This document shows, piece after piece, positions 22,147 through 36,571 of a stretch of DNA of 64,000 nt; positions within the stretch are counted from its first letter, which is position 1; the number at the start of each line of letters is the position of its first letter. The notes beneath the pieces were generated by a model. It saw only the letters and a list, made by a program, of their open reading frames with translations, had not been told where the DNA came from and ran no database searches. Source of the stretch: Trema orientale (taxonomy: Eukaryota > Streptophyta > Magnoliopsida > Rosales > Cannabaceae); assembly GCA_002914845.1 (NCBI GenBank), contig JXTC01000518.1, positions 124,001 to 188,000 of the forward strand. The letters are read 5' to 3'. Made by a program: the position numbers and the translations under genes.

Positions 22147-23006
22147 GGTCATGTTTGGTACACTATATAAGAACTCTGTATTGTATTAATTAAACTTAAT
22201 ACTGTGTTTAGTTGCGCTTTTGTATTGTATTATTTAATAAGACATTATAATTTAATACAATACGGAGAGTATTATCTAATACAGAATAAAAGGTCTGTAT
22301 TACACTGTATTACATAATTTGAACTTTAATATAGTATTATACAATACTCACTCTCATTTTTTTTTCTGTTCTTAATTTCTCTCTCATCACTTTCTCTCTT
22401 ACATTACTTTATTCTTTTCAAAAGTGGTATTTTTCTAAATATATATCTAAAAAGTGGGTTTTTCGTAAATAATTTTTCTAAAAATGGTAATTTTACAAGC
22501 GATATTTTCCTAAATATTTTTTAAAAATGATATTTTTCTAATCAAATTTTTGAAAATAATATTTTGGGGCTTATAGAAATATGACTAAATTTTGGGTTTA
22601 ATTTAATTAAATATCTATTTGTCAAATGTTATAGCAAAATGTCCGGTATATATGTTTATATACCAAGTGTAAAATTTTATATACCAAGTACAAAAAATTA
22701 TATACCCAGTATATTTCAGTACAGTAACTGAAATTGGTAGATAAACATATCTACTAAGTGTATAAAAGATATATACCTGAATATTTAGCTATAAAATTTG
22801 AAAAATGGACATCTACTTAATCAAATTTAAAATATTGGTCATCCGCCTAAATTTCTCTAATATTTTTCAAAATTAACATTTTAATGCAACATCTTAATAC
22901 AAATGCAAAATCAAACATAGTATTGTACTAGAATAATACAATACAATCCAATACAATACAATACATTACAATACAATATAATACAATACGGCTTACTAAA
23001 CATGCC
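22147..23006 (+). mobile_element. Tourist-like MITE carrying a nested MITE
   Basis: The left end GGTCATGTTTGGTA and the reverse complement of the right end GGCATGTTTAGTA are inverted repeats, flanked by CTGA on both sides (22143-22146 and 23007-23010). Both arms are built from TACAATACAATA-type repeats in opposite orientation. A short CT-rich stretch (near 22370-22410) resembles the core of the element at 13299. The element is interrupted by the foldback MITE at 22566-22857. Confidence 0.75.
22566..22857 (+). mobile_element. Foldback MITE, copy B, nested
   Basis: 292 bp closely matching 1316-1606 along its whole length and likewise self-complementary. It is bounded by a perfect 9-bp duplication TAATATTTT (22557-22565 and 22858-22866), which fixes both ends and supports a Mutator-type origin. 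It is younger than the MITE that surrounds it. Confidence 0.85.
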
Positions 23007-24613
23007 CTGAAAATGAAGCAAAAGAGAAAAAGTGATAAGATCGATACAAACTTAGGCTTGGTATATATACATAAGGAATCATCCTTCCGATTGCAAGAAA
23101 CTCATCTTATTATCATTATTCCTTGGTTAGTTTCGAACTTAAGAAACTAGAAATTAGTGAAACTTATAAATTAAAATAATAGGATTTAATGCATAATAAT
23201 GTTATAATTATGGATGAATATGAACGGAGATATATATATATAAATATATGTATTTTTTTAATTATGAAAACACACAAATGATTCTAAATTGTTTGTCTTG
23301 CTCGACTATCTATAAGATTTCAAATGCAAAAAAGTCTGATTTTGTTCTGAAAATTGGATGTCATGTCAATAATAAATGAAACAATGAAATTAACACATTT
23401 CTTTATGACACATCCTGTATACTGTTAAATTATCAAATCACTAATTTCCTCGGCATCTTAATTAAAAAAAAAAAAAAAACGAGATTTTGCATTTTTTCAG
23501 TTTTCTTTTGCCCAATTGGGTGACTGAAGTTTTAAACCACATGAGGCGGGTTACTTAATGATTAAATTATCTTATTAGCTAATTAACCTTTTTTTTAAAT
23601 GTCTTCGGTTTGTTGAGATAAAATAACTATAGGGGCATTATCAATTTTAAGCTTATTCATTTAAATAAAAAAAAGACATGTTTTCTTTTAAATAAAAGAA
23701 TGAAATATTAAAAATCCATAATCCCTCCTGCTTCCCCACAAACAAATAAAAATTCGTAATAAAACTTTCCACTGTCTACAGTATAATTAAAAAAAAAAAA
23801 AAAGAAACCTCCTGAAGGATCAGATCATATTAACAAACTTGACCGCGGTAAAAAAAAAAACTATATATATGAGTTTGAAACCACCAGATTTGAGGTCTAA
23901 AAAAACATAATTTGATAATAGTAATCACCTTCTCTGACTCCGATTGTGACGAAAATTTACGAAGGATACTAGTGAAAAAATTTGGAGCGGACATGATAGA
24001 GATAAGAAAATTTGGGCTCTTTGAGATTATGGATCTCCTTCGACATAGTAAAAGAGGTCAGAGCTAAAAAAAAGATGAAAAAACTTCCTGAAGAGCGGAG
24101 CGGTTTTTCTTTAATTACAATCTCTTCTAATAGATTTATTTTGTTCTTTTTTTTTTATCCCCAGGAATAGTCATCACTAAACTGCAGAAGGAAGAGATTA
24201 GTGGACACGAAGAACAAATTAATGAACTTGATTCTCTTATTTACGCCACTATGATCTTTTGTGCATATCCATAACAAGCGAATAGAGATAGAGGGATATG
24301 ACCTAATTATCCAACTAGAAAAAGGTATATATATTGAATTGAGCTTGTCACTTTTCTTGATCTTCTCAATAAACAATATTCGATTATATGAAGACAAATA
24401 GTTCCACAGATGCCACCTTGTCACTAACCTTTTATATAATTATTTACTTAATTTATTTGTTTACTTGGCATGTGGTTCTTTTCAGCACTACCTTTACAAG
24501 TAAGAAAACCCATCTTCTTGGTTTGGTTGTTGACACGATGAAGGTGAAAACATGGCCTAATCTTCCTTACCCAAACCAAAGGAAAGAATTACACCAAAAC
24601 TGAATAAAAGTGA

Positions 24614-24700
<87 letters not shown>

Positions 24701-24860
24701 AAAAATACTTAAGGATACAAGGGATGTTGGATAGTGTTTGAGGGAAGCAGGAGGCACCCAAGCTTTTGAGTACAACTTTATCTCAAAGACCTTTTGTCTG
24801 CTTAAACTAGTACTTGTTGTTGGAGAAGACCCCAACAAGAGGCTATCTCTCTCTCCCTCN

Positions 24861-24911
<51 letters not shown>

Positions 24912-26287
24912 CTATAAAATAAAATTAATGGGTATTATAAAAAAAGAAGTAAAACTGATAAAGAAAGTGGGGGAAGATTGGATTCATGTAAGGTACTAGA
25001 TTTTGTACTAATGTATAGTATTTGATGTGTCCCAAGTCACATGTGGTGCACATGTTATGCTTGATATCCATTGTGACCAATTTTTTATAATTGCTGAAAA
25101 AGATACCATGACACATGCACAAAGATTGGGCAACAGAATTGGGGCCCTCTGTGGGTAAATAAGACAACTTAGACCCAATTAATTGGTGCTATCAATGGGT
25201 CGGGTACCGCAGTACCTGCCATGGTCCTATCAGTTCAGCCCAAGAATGATGTGTGTGGGCCAAAACCATGCATCTTGCTATTTTTGACAAAGGAGGGAGG
25301 CAATAAAAATTTATGAAATAAAAATTATATTTTGTCCAAACGTACAAAGTCAATTGATGCTCAATGATGTTAACACTTCTGAACTCAGCTTGATTATTCG
25401 TTCCCCTCATAAAAAAAAAAAATAAAAAATGATTATTCATAATTTGTATCAGGGAAAATAAATTCAGGAACATCAACATTTTTTTTAGTTTGATTTCTGA
25501 CTAATAATGATAATGAGAAATCGAGCTAGGTTTTAATAATTACTATCATCACTCAGGCTGGGAAAAATAATTTTTAGGATGAACAATGGGTTTTAATTAT
25601 GTGTTAAAATATATTAAGAAGAAAATCTAATCTTCTCAATAGTTTCCATTATAAGTTCATTAAATAAACTTCATTACTAGCTCAAACTAAGACTTTTCAA
25701 AAATTAGAACGTATTTCTTAATAAATGTTCTCAATCTTGAAAATGGTTCTATTATAAAATTACTTTCTAATAAAACAAAATATCTATTTATCTTATTGAC
25801 TATAAGAAAACAAATTTATGGAGTTAAAATAAAATTCAAGAAGGGACGAGTAATGCAATTAATATAATTAAAACTTTGGACCATAGCAAAGTCATCAATT
25901 TGTGATGATGTAGCTGCTTCCGGCTTCTCCCCAAACCAGAAAATCATCAAATAAAATTAAATAAGTCAATATAAGAGACTGAAATAGCCAAATTGAAACA
26001 AGAACATAAAATTAGTTAACCTATGGTATAGAAATATACAATTCTTGCTTTTTATGCCATTATGCCAATGTGGCTGCAGCAATCGGCTGTAAGAGGTTAC
26101 CACATTTTAATTTTTTTTATAGAAGAAGAAGTACATTGAATAAATGTTGTATGATTGTGTGTTAATAAGAAGTGGTCCATAGTTTCCACATTCCCTTGTA
26201 AGTCTCTCAAGTCTCTAACGTATATAAAGTATACTTTCTTATAAATACAAATTATTTCATGTAACTCTAAATAGTTCTTAATTATAA

Positions 26288-26318
<31 letters not shown>

Positions 26319-29300
26319 ACTATATATATCCTTGGAACTATTACTAGTATTTTTTTATCGTTTTCAAAATTGATCAAATAATATCATTATTAGCAGTAAA
26401 ATATTAAATGACGTGTGATTTTAAGTACTATAAACTAATAGAAATGTGCTACTCACATATACATTTTGTAACGAGGCTTATGCCTTTGTTAGTATATATT
26501 GCTCACAAATGTTCCATAACATTGCTCTTATATTTATATTTCTAAGGATGAACTAATTAATTCTTTTCATTAAAATATATTGCATATATATGGTCCATAA
26601 GAGAATCACACTTATTTGCATTGATATAATTTCTTCAGCCCTTGATCATGTCTTATTACAATACAAACTATATATAGAAATAAAAATAATAAAAACTCTC
26701 AGTACGTATGGGTTTTCCTTTGTGCTCATTTTATGACCTAGCAGGTAATAATTTCATATCTGTCTCACTACAAAAAACTAGCAAACAAAAGTCAAAACTT
26801 AATTTCATTCATTATTTTTTTATCTTCTAATTAAAGTACGTAATTTTCTCAATAAACCACTCCAAAGTATAATTTTCTCAATTTAAACTACTACAAACCA
26901 TATACGTATACTTAAAACAAAGAATTATAGCTACATGATGTTTCTCTTAAGATTATAAGTTTTACTGAGATATTTAGATGTGTGAGGTACGTGTACATTT
27001 ATTTCTATGCATACATACAGATATATATTCACAGGTATACCATGATTATCTGGCAAGAAAATTCAAAATTTGTCCCATACTAGTTAGCGATATAGTATTT
27101 GTGGACCTATATATTAATTGGCTAAAAAACACGCATTCAGTTGGGAGAATGCCTCATCGACACAGAATTTAAACACAATAAAGACATACCCCTCCTTATA
27201 TGTTATCACATGACTTTACTGATTTTCACGGTTGACATTACAAAATATAAAACCTAGCTAAGCTATTTTCATAGTTGATTTGATATTTCTTCAATGGGCT
27301 AGGTTTCAATTACAGGATGAACAAAGGAATACTTAATCGGGACTCCTTGAGTATGTATTACTAAAATACTATTTTTCTTTTATTAATTATTTAATTTTGC
27401 TATCTCTTTCTAAAAATCACGCACACACACAAATTAACGAGCTAAGAATATATTGCCATATGCCGCAAAGTTTACTTATCAAAATTAACAAGGTCATGTT
27501 AATGACAATGTTATTATGTAACAGAAAAACAATGTTTATTATGTTAGAGTAAACGACGACTAATTGATTAACTAATTCACTTTTAAAAGGTCTATATATT
27601 AATATAATATCGAGCATTTGGCTCCTACTCCCGTGGCTAATTACAAATATGTTAGCTCTTAGAATTCAACTATTTTTCTTTTAAACCCAATCAAACCACA
27701 ATCTTATTTGATCAAATAAGCACTATAAATGAATCTAATTAAACTACAGATAATATAAAGGAATAAACAATCGGCCAAACCTTGGTTTCTTATGCCAATC
27801 AGGGAGAAAAATTATATGCACGAGATAGATAACACGTATTTTAACAACGTAAGAGTTGCAAGTAGAGCTCCAGTAGAGATATTTTTTTGGTTATTTAAAT
27901 CACCCTCCATCATTCGAGTTAGTTTTTCCATTTATATATATATATATATTTATATATTGTTGATGAATCTTTAGAAGAAACTGGTATTCATCGGCATAAA
28001 TTCTTCTAGATATAGAACTCACAAGTTCCACATATATAACACTTCATAAAGACAATGAAAAGAAAAAAAAAAAAAAAAAAGGAAAAACTGTCATAAAATG
28101 ATAAATGTATTTCATCATTTTTTTTGGTTGTCAAAGGCTTTTTTTTTTCTTTTTCCAAAATATGGAAAAACCCTATGAATTTGATTTTTTATTATAGAAA
28201 ACTTTGTAATTTGACTATTTTTAAATCTAATATACTCACAAAGATTCAAATAGGAAAAATTGAAAAAAAAGATAAAATCTGCCTTAATGAAGAGTAGACT
28301 TAGGTTTATATTATATTTTTACTTTGTGTTTTACAGATAGTTATTTGGAAATTATATATCAGTTATTAGATCATTTAAAAAAATTAATATTATTAAAAAA
28401 TAGTATAGACAATTCTTAAATTTAATAATAGTCTACATATACCTTTCACTAAGACTACGTTTGGTAAGAAGGAAGGAAGATATATATATGAAGGAAGACG
28501 AGCGGGCTACATTACCTAGTAAACGAGGTGAGAGAAGAATACAAGCATTCTTCCATTGTTGTATTTGATATGAGATGAATGAAAAAAAGATCAAAATCCT
28601 CTCTTTTATTTGGTAGGAGGGGGCCAAAAATGAAGAAAGGTGAAGATTTTATTGGTGCAATGACTGTAATCTGCCACTTGAGTGTGAATTTCTCTCATAA
28701 AGCATCTCTAATTTAGAGTAGATTGATAGAAAATGATAAAATTGAAGATTTAAAATCCACTACATCTCTTTTTTCAACCAAATGACTACTATATCATAAA
28801 TCCATCTATTAATTCCTCAACCACTCGCCTTCTTTTTATTTCTCCCTCCTAGTTTTGTCATTTCCTATCCATTCCCACGATTTAGCTGACATGAGAGGGT
28901 CAAATGCTTGAACATGTCAGATTAAAAAGTTTTTTTTATGATAAAACATCAAATTCAATGCAGTTTTCTTGTGTATTTCAAAAGACATTGGTGGATTACG
29001 TTAAAGAAAGATGAAATGCAAGGTTATTTTGTGATGTTTCTCCTAAAAATAAACTAAACTTATACAAATCTAGAATTAAGCGGGAAAAAACAATCATAAA
29101 TATAAATATAGATATAAATATATGATAACAACTACCGTCAAATGAATAAAAGGATTATTAAAACAAAAACATACATAAAATAAAGAAAAAAATCCTACTA
29201 CATTTTGTCCCGAGATAATTGATTTTGAAATAGTTTGCTCCAAAAGTGACAAAAGTAGCCTTATTTATATTGGCTTCTTAACCATTAACTACTTGGATTT

Positions 29301-29757
29301 TTTTTTCCCCCCAAGCCATTTGTATATGTATCTTGGTTTAGTTCTCTATATCCTGCATCACTTCCTCAAATTTGAGAACAGTAATGCTTTTGCATTACTC
29401 CAGATGAGATTACTTTTGCCAATTTTGGGACAAAATATTGTAAAGCCAATATTCTCAAGACAAAAGTATAACACTTTACAAAAGTCGGGAGCATGGCATT
29501 TTGTCCTTCTTTTACCATTTATCCTCTGCGTGTGTATATATGTGTCAGCGTGTACATATACATAGCATAGCATTATAAGTCATTAAATATCATTGCTTAT
29601 TAGTTAGTTACCGTATCCGTACGTAACGCATGGATGGCGGCTTTTGATCTTTCAAATTATGATGAATCTTATACCATCTTTTCTTATACATTTTCCAAAT
29701 GGTTGCGCCTTTAATTAACGTGTGGGCTTTTGAGCAATTTTCGTTTTATTTATTTTT
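23007..29757. other. Gene-free AT-rich region
   Basis: No convincing gene. It contains (TA)n followed by (GA)n at 24619-24697, another (GA)n run at 24861-24909 preceded by CT-rich sequence and a single N, and (TA)n near 26291-26318 and 27937-27950. Open frames here are short or repeat-encoded. The sequence around 25040-25300 has more balanced composition but no readable exon. Confidence 0.5.
24619..24909. repeat. Compound (TA)n/(GA)n microsatellites with a one-base gap
   Basis: (TA)n at 24619-24648 runs into (GA)n to 24697. After about 140 bp of unique sequence a CT run ends at an N at 24860, followed by (GA)n to about 24909. The abrupt switch from CT to GA exactly at the N suggests an assembly join. 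Confidence 0.9.
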
Positions 29758-31053
29758 GACTTTTTATTATCAAAATCCACTGAACTCTGAACATTTCAGT
29801 AAATTAAAATTAATCTTAAACTCAATTTTTTTGAACAAAATCTCTTGAAATTAGAACAATTTAGTAAAATTAATCTTAAACTCAATTTTTTTGAGCAAAA
29901 CCCCTTAAAATCCCCTAATATTTATGTTAGTTTCTTTTGCTGTTAAGTCCTTATTCTCTTATTTGTGGCTTTTAGGTCCTTATTATTATATTTTTGTTTC
30001 ACGTTAATCCCTTTTAATCTTTTCTATACAAAACTGTTGTCAATTAGTACTTGCCCAAAAAGTGTTCTTCTTAGCATGGATAAAATTAGAAATAAATAGA
30101 AATTATTATTTAAAAAATTTAAAAAAAAGTTGAGATTATCATTTTCGTTCAAGACGGAGGTAAAAAATTAGAAAATTTTATTGGGTTTCAATATAGATCT
30201 ACTTTAGTCTAAGTATTTATATATCTAGAAGAGAGATATACATTTTTTTTGCCTAATTTATAGAGGACATGTGTCCAGAAAAAGAACATGTCCTCTATAA
30301 ATTAGGTAAAACAAAATGCATATCCTATAGCATTTTTTTTTTGTTGACATCTATATAGGTGCTTTTTTTTTATTACCTTTATAAGGACTTTTAAATGAGC
30401 ATGAGATTTTTTTGAAAAAAAAATAATTAAAAGAACCATAATTAAAGGAAAAACAAGATGAAAAATAGTATAGTTAGTTCTATAAATCTTGATTTAAATT
30501 AAAAAAAAAGAGATGTATACCTCTCTTCTAGATATATGAATACTTGGATCAAAGTAGATCCATATTAGAACCCAATAAAATTTTCCAATTTTTTACCTCC
30601 GTTTTGAACGAAAACGATAACCCAAATTCTTTTTTTTTATTATAAATAATAATTTCCCTTTGTTTCTAATTTTATTCCTACTGAGATGAGCATCTCTGGG
30701 GTAAGTACTAATTGACAATAATTTTAGATAGAAAAGATTAAAAGGGATTGATGTGAAATAAAAATATAATAATGAGGACCTAAAAGCCACAAATAAGAGA
30801 ATAAGGACTTAACAGTTAAAAAAAAAACTAACATAAACATTTTTTTTCAAATAAAACTAATATTAGGGGACTTCAGAGGGGGAGTTTTGCTCTAATATTA
30901 GGAGATTTCAGGGGGTTTTGTTCTAAAAAATTGAGTTCAATATTAATTTTACTAAATTATTTTGAGTTCAGGAAGTTTTGCTCTAACAAATCGAGTTTAA
31001 AGTTAATTTTACTGAATTATTCTGAGTTCAGGGGGTTTTAGTAATAAAAAGCC
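29758..31053. mobile_element. Mutator-like foldback element with very long inverted arms
   Basis: 1296 bp consisting almost wholly of two inverted arms of about 500-600 bp. The left end GACTTTTTATTATCAAAA and the reverse complement of the right end GGCTTTTTATTACTAAAA match, and the arms pair through CTGAACTC, TTTAGTAAAATTAAT, GGACCTAAAAGCCACAAATA and TTTACCTCCG motifs. The outer parts of both arms hold diverged tandem copies of a roughly 65-bp unit. A perfect 9-bp duplication TTTATTTTT flanks it (29749-29757 and 31054-31062). This repeat is low-complexity but in the expected place. No transposase is present. Confidence 0.8.
30252..30306. other. Perfect hairpin at the centre of the foldback element
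   Basis: Arms 30252-30272 and 30286-30306 are exact 21-base reverse complements (starting CCTAATTTATAGAGG) around a 13-base loop. It lies between the longer arms of the surrounding element. A transcript would fold back here. No evidence for a functional small RNA. Confidence 0.85.
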
Positions 31054-33594
31054 TTTATTTTTTGAGAGAGCAATTTCTTTATTAGCCTCTTTTTATATTT
31101 ACATCCATATATATGTGTGTATATATATATATATATATTTATAGGTGACGAAGTAAAAGAGGTGAAATTCAACACGTACAGAGAGAGAACTTCAAAGGAT
31201 GAAAGTGAAACAAAATGAAGCATGCATCATGCATGTGATTGGGGGTTGGAGAAAAGAAGTCCTCTCATTGGAGCCTAATTAAGAAAAATTGAAACATGAG
31301 AACCCATTTAATTAATTACTCCCATGAAGAAATCTAGATCACATATCAAAGATTCTAGCTATATAGCTATATATAATACACAAAAAAAAAAACCCAATAA
31401 TAATTAACTTCTCTTGCATGTTCTTGATATAATCTTATCTCACCCTTCCTTTTCATTTTCCTGAGGATTTTAAAATATGCAAACATATAAAACAAAGTAG
31501 GTGAAGAAGTTGGGGTGTGTGGGACTATGGGAATGAGAGATCATGAAGGGGAGGTGATTCGAAATGGGGATATGTGCCAAACAAGTGATTTAGAGCAAGA
31601 AAATTGCATATGAAAGAAAGAGTGAGCTAAATTAGGTCAAGAAGAATCAAGGCAACTAGGCAACGTGGAGGCAAAGGAAAGAAATAATACTGACAAGTAC
31701 CATATGCTTTGATCATGGGTGGGGAGTTGGACTACTACTACTACTACTAATTAAGGGAGACTTTCTTTTCTTTTCTTTTTCTTTTTCTTAAAAAAAAAAC
31801 TTAATAATATTGTTTATTGTGGTTGTGGGGTGGTGAGGTATGTATATGAAAGATTTTTGAATTGACCCAACCACAACTCACCATATATATATATATATAT
31901 GAATAATGTATAGTTCACGGACCAATATCTTTGGCTATCTTATCAGAGTAACTCAAGGCTGGAAAAAAGAAAGAAAAACTATAATATATTAGTAATGTGT
32001 ATATGTATTAACTAATTAAAGAGACATATACATCTCTGTGCCTTAAAAACTTTTTATATATATGCCCACTTCCTCCTTTATTCAAAATCCCAATGACTGG
32101 TCTTCGGTTTGAAGTTTCTTCCCTCCTAAATCATCATGTGTTCGTAAGGTAAAAGTTAGAAAGGTTCCCTATCTATCTTATCAAGGAAATAAGATCTTTT
32201 ATTGCAATTAATTTTTCAGACTTTTACCCTTTACTCGTTATTTTTCGTACATGTATTTTCTGAGAGTTCAAGGGAGAAGTAGTTTAAGTACCGACCTTTT
32301 TCGTCACATTCAAAAGGTGGTTTGTTACTTACCACCAAATTAAAAAAAATAATAGTAATAACAAAATGAAAAGGTGTTTTGTTATATGTAAACGTCAAGA
32401 ATATGACTGTTAGTAATCCACTATATAGGAACGATCCTCCTATAGACCTATAATATTAGGTGTAATATGGACTTTATCCCTCTTCGGCCCACTCCAAGTA
32501 AAAATACGCATAGGCCATGCATAGACAGCTCGGTTTCCCTTATGACCACATAATTTTCTTACTAGCCTCCCCTACTTGGTAATCAATTAGTCCTTATTTT
32601 CCTTATGTTTTTATTTCAAATTTTTTGGTGCATATACATAAGTTTGATGAAGATTGATGAGCTCAGATTTGGCTCGTTAGAATAGCAATCTTTCTATTGA
32701 TGATTCTATGAATTGTTTAGATACTTCTAGCAAGACTAGTTAAATTATAAGTTTTTCTTAATGGAAATTTATTTACTAAATTGAGTTTCCCATGTACCCT
32801 TTTTGTCAAACTGATTTTAGGCGGTGATAATACTAGTGAAAAAGCAAAAAAAATATTAAATATGAGAAACATAACGTTCTAAAGTTCAACATGAGAATTT
32901 TTTTCTTTTTCTTTTTGCATGACAACTTTGAACCAAAGTTATTTAAAGAAAAAAAATCCAATATAAGAATCGACCAATGAGGAATATTGGAGATCTCTAC
33001 ATTGTTTATATAGGAATTCAAGTTGTGCGTTCTGTGTAAATGTTTAACACATCCAAGCCTAAAAGCAGGTCCCAAAAAAAAAAAGGAAAATAAAAAAGTG
33101 GATTTTATAGAGAAAATGACTTAAACCAAACATGTCACTCTTACCCTATTTTGATAATGACTCTAGCGATTTGAATATAAACCCATTTCAAATCAAGCCA
33201 AAACTCTCGGAAAAAAGGCCTATCCCTAAAAAGCACCTCAACAAGAATCAAGAAACAAAAAGTAAGCATTTTGCTCATATATTCCATTCAAGTTCAACAC
33301 CACCAAGTTACTAACCCCTATTTGTACGTTCGTGTTCGATCTCCTTTGCTAGCAGTGTCGTAAGATTGATTATTATATTTTTTTTAAGTACTTATCGGAT
33401 TTATATTGAAGCAATTCCCAAAGAGAAAAAGAATAGTATTTATGAAGATGACTAGCTAGATGTGATTAAAAAAATAGAAAATTTTGAAAAGAAGATGCCA
33501 ATAAGATGGTGTTTGTAGGTACTAGCGGATTTGAGTGATTATTGTTTGTTTGCAAGCTTTGTTGGATTCTAACAAGAAAAGCTGTGAGAATCAT

Positions 33595-33598
<4 letters not shown>

Positions 33599-33638
<40 letters not shown>
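33599..33638 (+). repeat. (GA)n microsatellite
   Basis: About 20 perfect GA units. They create a spurious Ser-Leu repeat frame on the minus strand. Confidence 0.95.
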
Positions 33639-33641
<3 letters not shown>

Positions 33642-36452
33642 TCTTTGGTTCTTTGTTAGTGCATGTATGTGTCTGACGCGTGAACGTTATTAATGCGTCC
33701 CGTTTTTCTATAGAGCAAGAGAAAGTGTGCGAAAGTGATATCGCAGAGAGAGAGGGAAAAAAAAAGAGTACTTCTGTATAAGTGTATATATATGTACCGT
33801 ACAACAATTCACATTCACACGTCTATTCTTATCCTAAGACTACTCTTAGACATACATATATAGACATGCATTATTGTCATTATCATCAAGTTTGCTGATG
33901 TTCCATGACATAATATTTATGCCCACCTGTAGAGGGTAATTGGGAATCTAAATCTGTATATATCTTGATCAATTTTCTATAAAAATAATACAAATATATA
34001 TACATTAGGCAAAATTTCTTGCAAACCCGATTAAGGTTCATAAATTTCGAATTTGGATGTTAGTGCATGGTCTTCTATTAGCTCGAAAATTTTAGTAATA
34101 GTAATTCCTACAAAATTAATCACAATCGGATTATACTTAATAGTTTACAAACCTAAAATTCTTGGAGGTGGTCTTCTTACTGTCCATTGAAGACTAGAAT
34201 ATTGGTGAAACCATTATCTAAATCAGTAATTAAAACAAATAATTTTAACTACTTACATATATCAAACTTTATTTAAATGAAATATGAGTGGCAAATTGTA
34301 TTATAGTTTTTTCTCTGCTGTAATTTATTGACATCACCAGTCGAGCCATAATTAGTTAGGTCCACCAATTTTGATTTTAAGGCACGGGAGAAGACGAGTG
34401 GCTGTAAAATATTTTGTTTAATTGTATTAGAAATAATGACAATGTGATTTTAAAAGCGCATATATATATATGTAAATATTAATGGGAGAAGAGGTCGATA
34501 TTCCATGTTATTATTCTAGATAATATGAAACAAAAAGAAAAAAAAAAGCTAATGAGAAGGATGTGATAGAAAGAGATTTCAATTGCATTGCCATTGAACA
34601 AATGTTCACCAAAGATATTGCATACTTGTTGATTCCTTTTTCTTTTCTTCTTTTTCAAACTATTATTTATGACATTCTTGTCCTTAAGCTAATGCAATCC
34701 CACAGTAATTAATGACTTTTTACCATTTTTTTTTTTCAAAATTTGAAACCCAATGATAAAAGATGAAAAGAAACATCCACGAAACTATGGAAACGAATGA
34801 AACATATAATTACTTTGACCTTTTACTTTTTTTCCTTTTGTAAATTCCTATTTTTTCAAAAAGGGTATAATTAATATAGTAATAATATGTAAATATAGTG
34901 CTACTACATACGTACACTCAATGGTAAAAATTCGGTGGATGTTTTATTTTCCATCTATAATCATGCATATAATGGGGTCGTACTTCAAAATCTATATATA
35001 TATATATATAGATATTGTATGAAATTGCGTAAGAATTAGATCAAGCATTTTCCATTTTTCCTTTACTTTCTCCCCTTTATTTTATTATTTGTTTTTTTTT
35101 TTTTTGAAAAAAAAATGGTAATCTTCTTCGTTCTACTTCACTAAAATATAACGATAGCTTTACGATTTACAAGCACAAATTTTTGTTGATTTAGAGAATC
35201 CAAATCATGTATTGCTTTGGCAAAACTGTAAACATATATATGGCTGAAAGGGACAATACATCCTTCTCCTCTCCTTGTAAAAGAGGTAAAACAAATAGCC
35301 AAAAGGAGGAAGCTAAGCTATATATATACCGCTGGCTGAAATAATTATATTCCATTGGCACCTTTGAAAGAGCAAGAGAAGCTTCTCTTGTTTGCATCCA
35401 AAGTCAATTTCTTCATATATGGTGCCAATTTTAACACTACAATTCCAAAAAATTGCCAACCCATGACTTGATTCCCCTCCCTCATCAATCCCTTTGCCTA
35501 TCTTTCTTGGTCCCTCATGATAGAGAAATTCCTGAGAGAGAGAGAGAGAGAGAATCTAAAAGAAATTGTGATTAATTATAAGAAGCACATTTTGCTTCTA
35601 AGTGTGGACAAAGGCTCATTCAAAGGGGGACTATATAGAGGGTCATGGGTCATGGCTTGTGCTTTGCTAGTTGTTAGAATGAAAAGGGTAGATACAACCA
35701 TGAACCATTATCTATATATTTGGCCTTTTTAAAAAAATTAAAATAAAATTGAAAGGTACATGTATATTTGGTTTTGCATCTTATTCAATGTTAGCTCGTT
35801 ATACATCATCATCATCATCATCTTGTATTATATTAGCGGCAAATCGCTTTCTTTTTATACGTGTTGATCAAGGTGTACATATATATTTCTTGCTATTATG
35901 CTATCAGTAATTACTCAACTAATTGTTTGTTCACAATATGAATATATGTCACGGAGACACAACAAAATGGGAAACTAGGGTTTTATAGCTTCAAGCTATA
36001 TACATTAATTAACATGTTCACTTATTTATCATCTTCACTAATTATAACTATAGAAAAATAACAAAGTATCGTCGATTAACCGACAATAATATGGAAATAC
36101 TTAAAATATAATACCATGTTATTTTAAAAGATTAGAATCTATGTGATTGATTATTCAAAGATAAGGTTGATGATCCATTTTATTCGAGTATGTCCAAATT
36201 AAACAGATTGACATTAATGTAACATGGGAAGGATTAGTGCATATGTTGTGATGTAATTTTAACATATTTTATATATAGGTGACACCCCTCCACCTTATGC
36301 AGATTGGATAACCTGATCTTATAAGAAAATTACAAAAAAGAAAAGTCCATTCCCCTTTGTGTTTCTTATAATATATTTTTTTTCCTTATTCCATTTTTCG
36401 GTTTGACCATATAAATATATATATATGCCATTTCTTTAAAATGTGACCAGAT

Positions 36453-36571
36453 AGTAAATTATTAAGAAACCTACTTTTAGATGATCGATGTAGCATTAGA
36501 TAATATTTTTTCTTTAATAAAACATATCTAATGCTAAATCGTATAAAAGTTGGTTTCTCAATAATTCTACT
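36453..36571. repeat. Short inverted repeat, MITE-like hairpin
   Basis: Imperfectly complementary arms of about 50 bp. AGTAAATTATTAAGAAACC on the left pairs with GGTTTCTCAATAATTCTACT on the right, and TAGCATTAGATA with TATCTAATGCTA. A loop of about 20 bp lies between. It may be a small transposon, but no duplication is evident. Confidence 0.6.

Noticed and set aside
24557-24999. Ser-Leu and Arg-Glu repeat frames
   Set aside because: They are encoded by (GA)n/(CT)n microsatellites, and one crosses the N at 24860.
33466-33807. 113-codon minus-strand frame
   Set aside because: Its centre is a microsatellite-encoded Ser-Leu run, and neither flank resembles a known protein.
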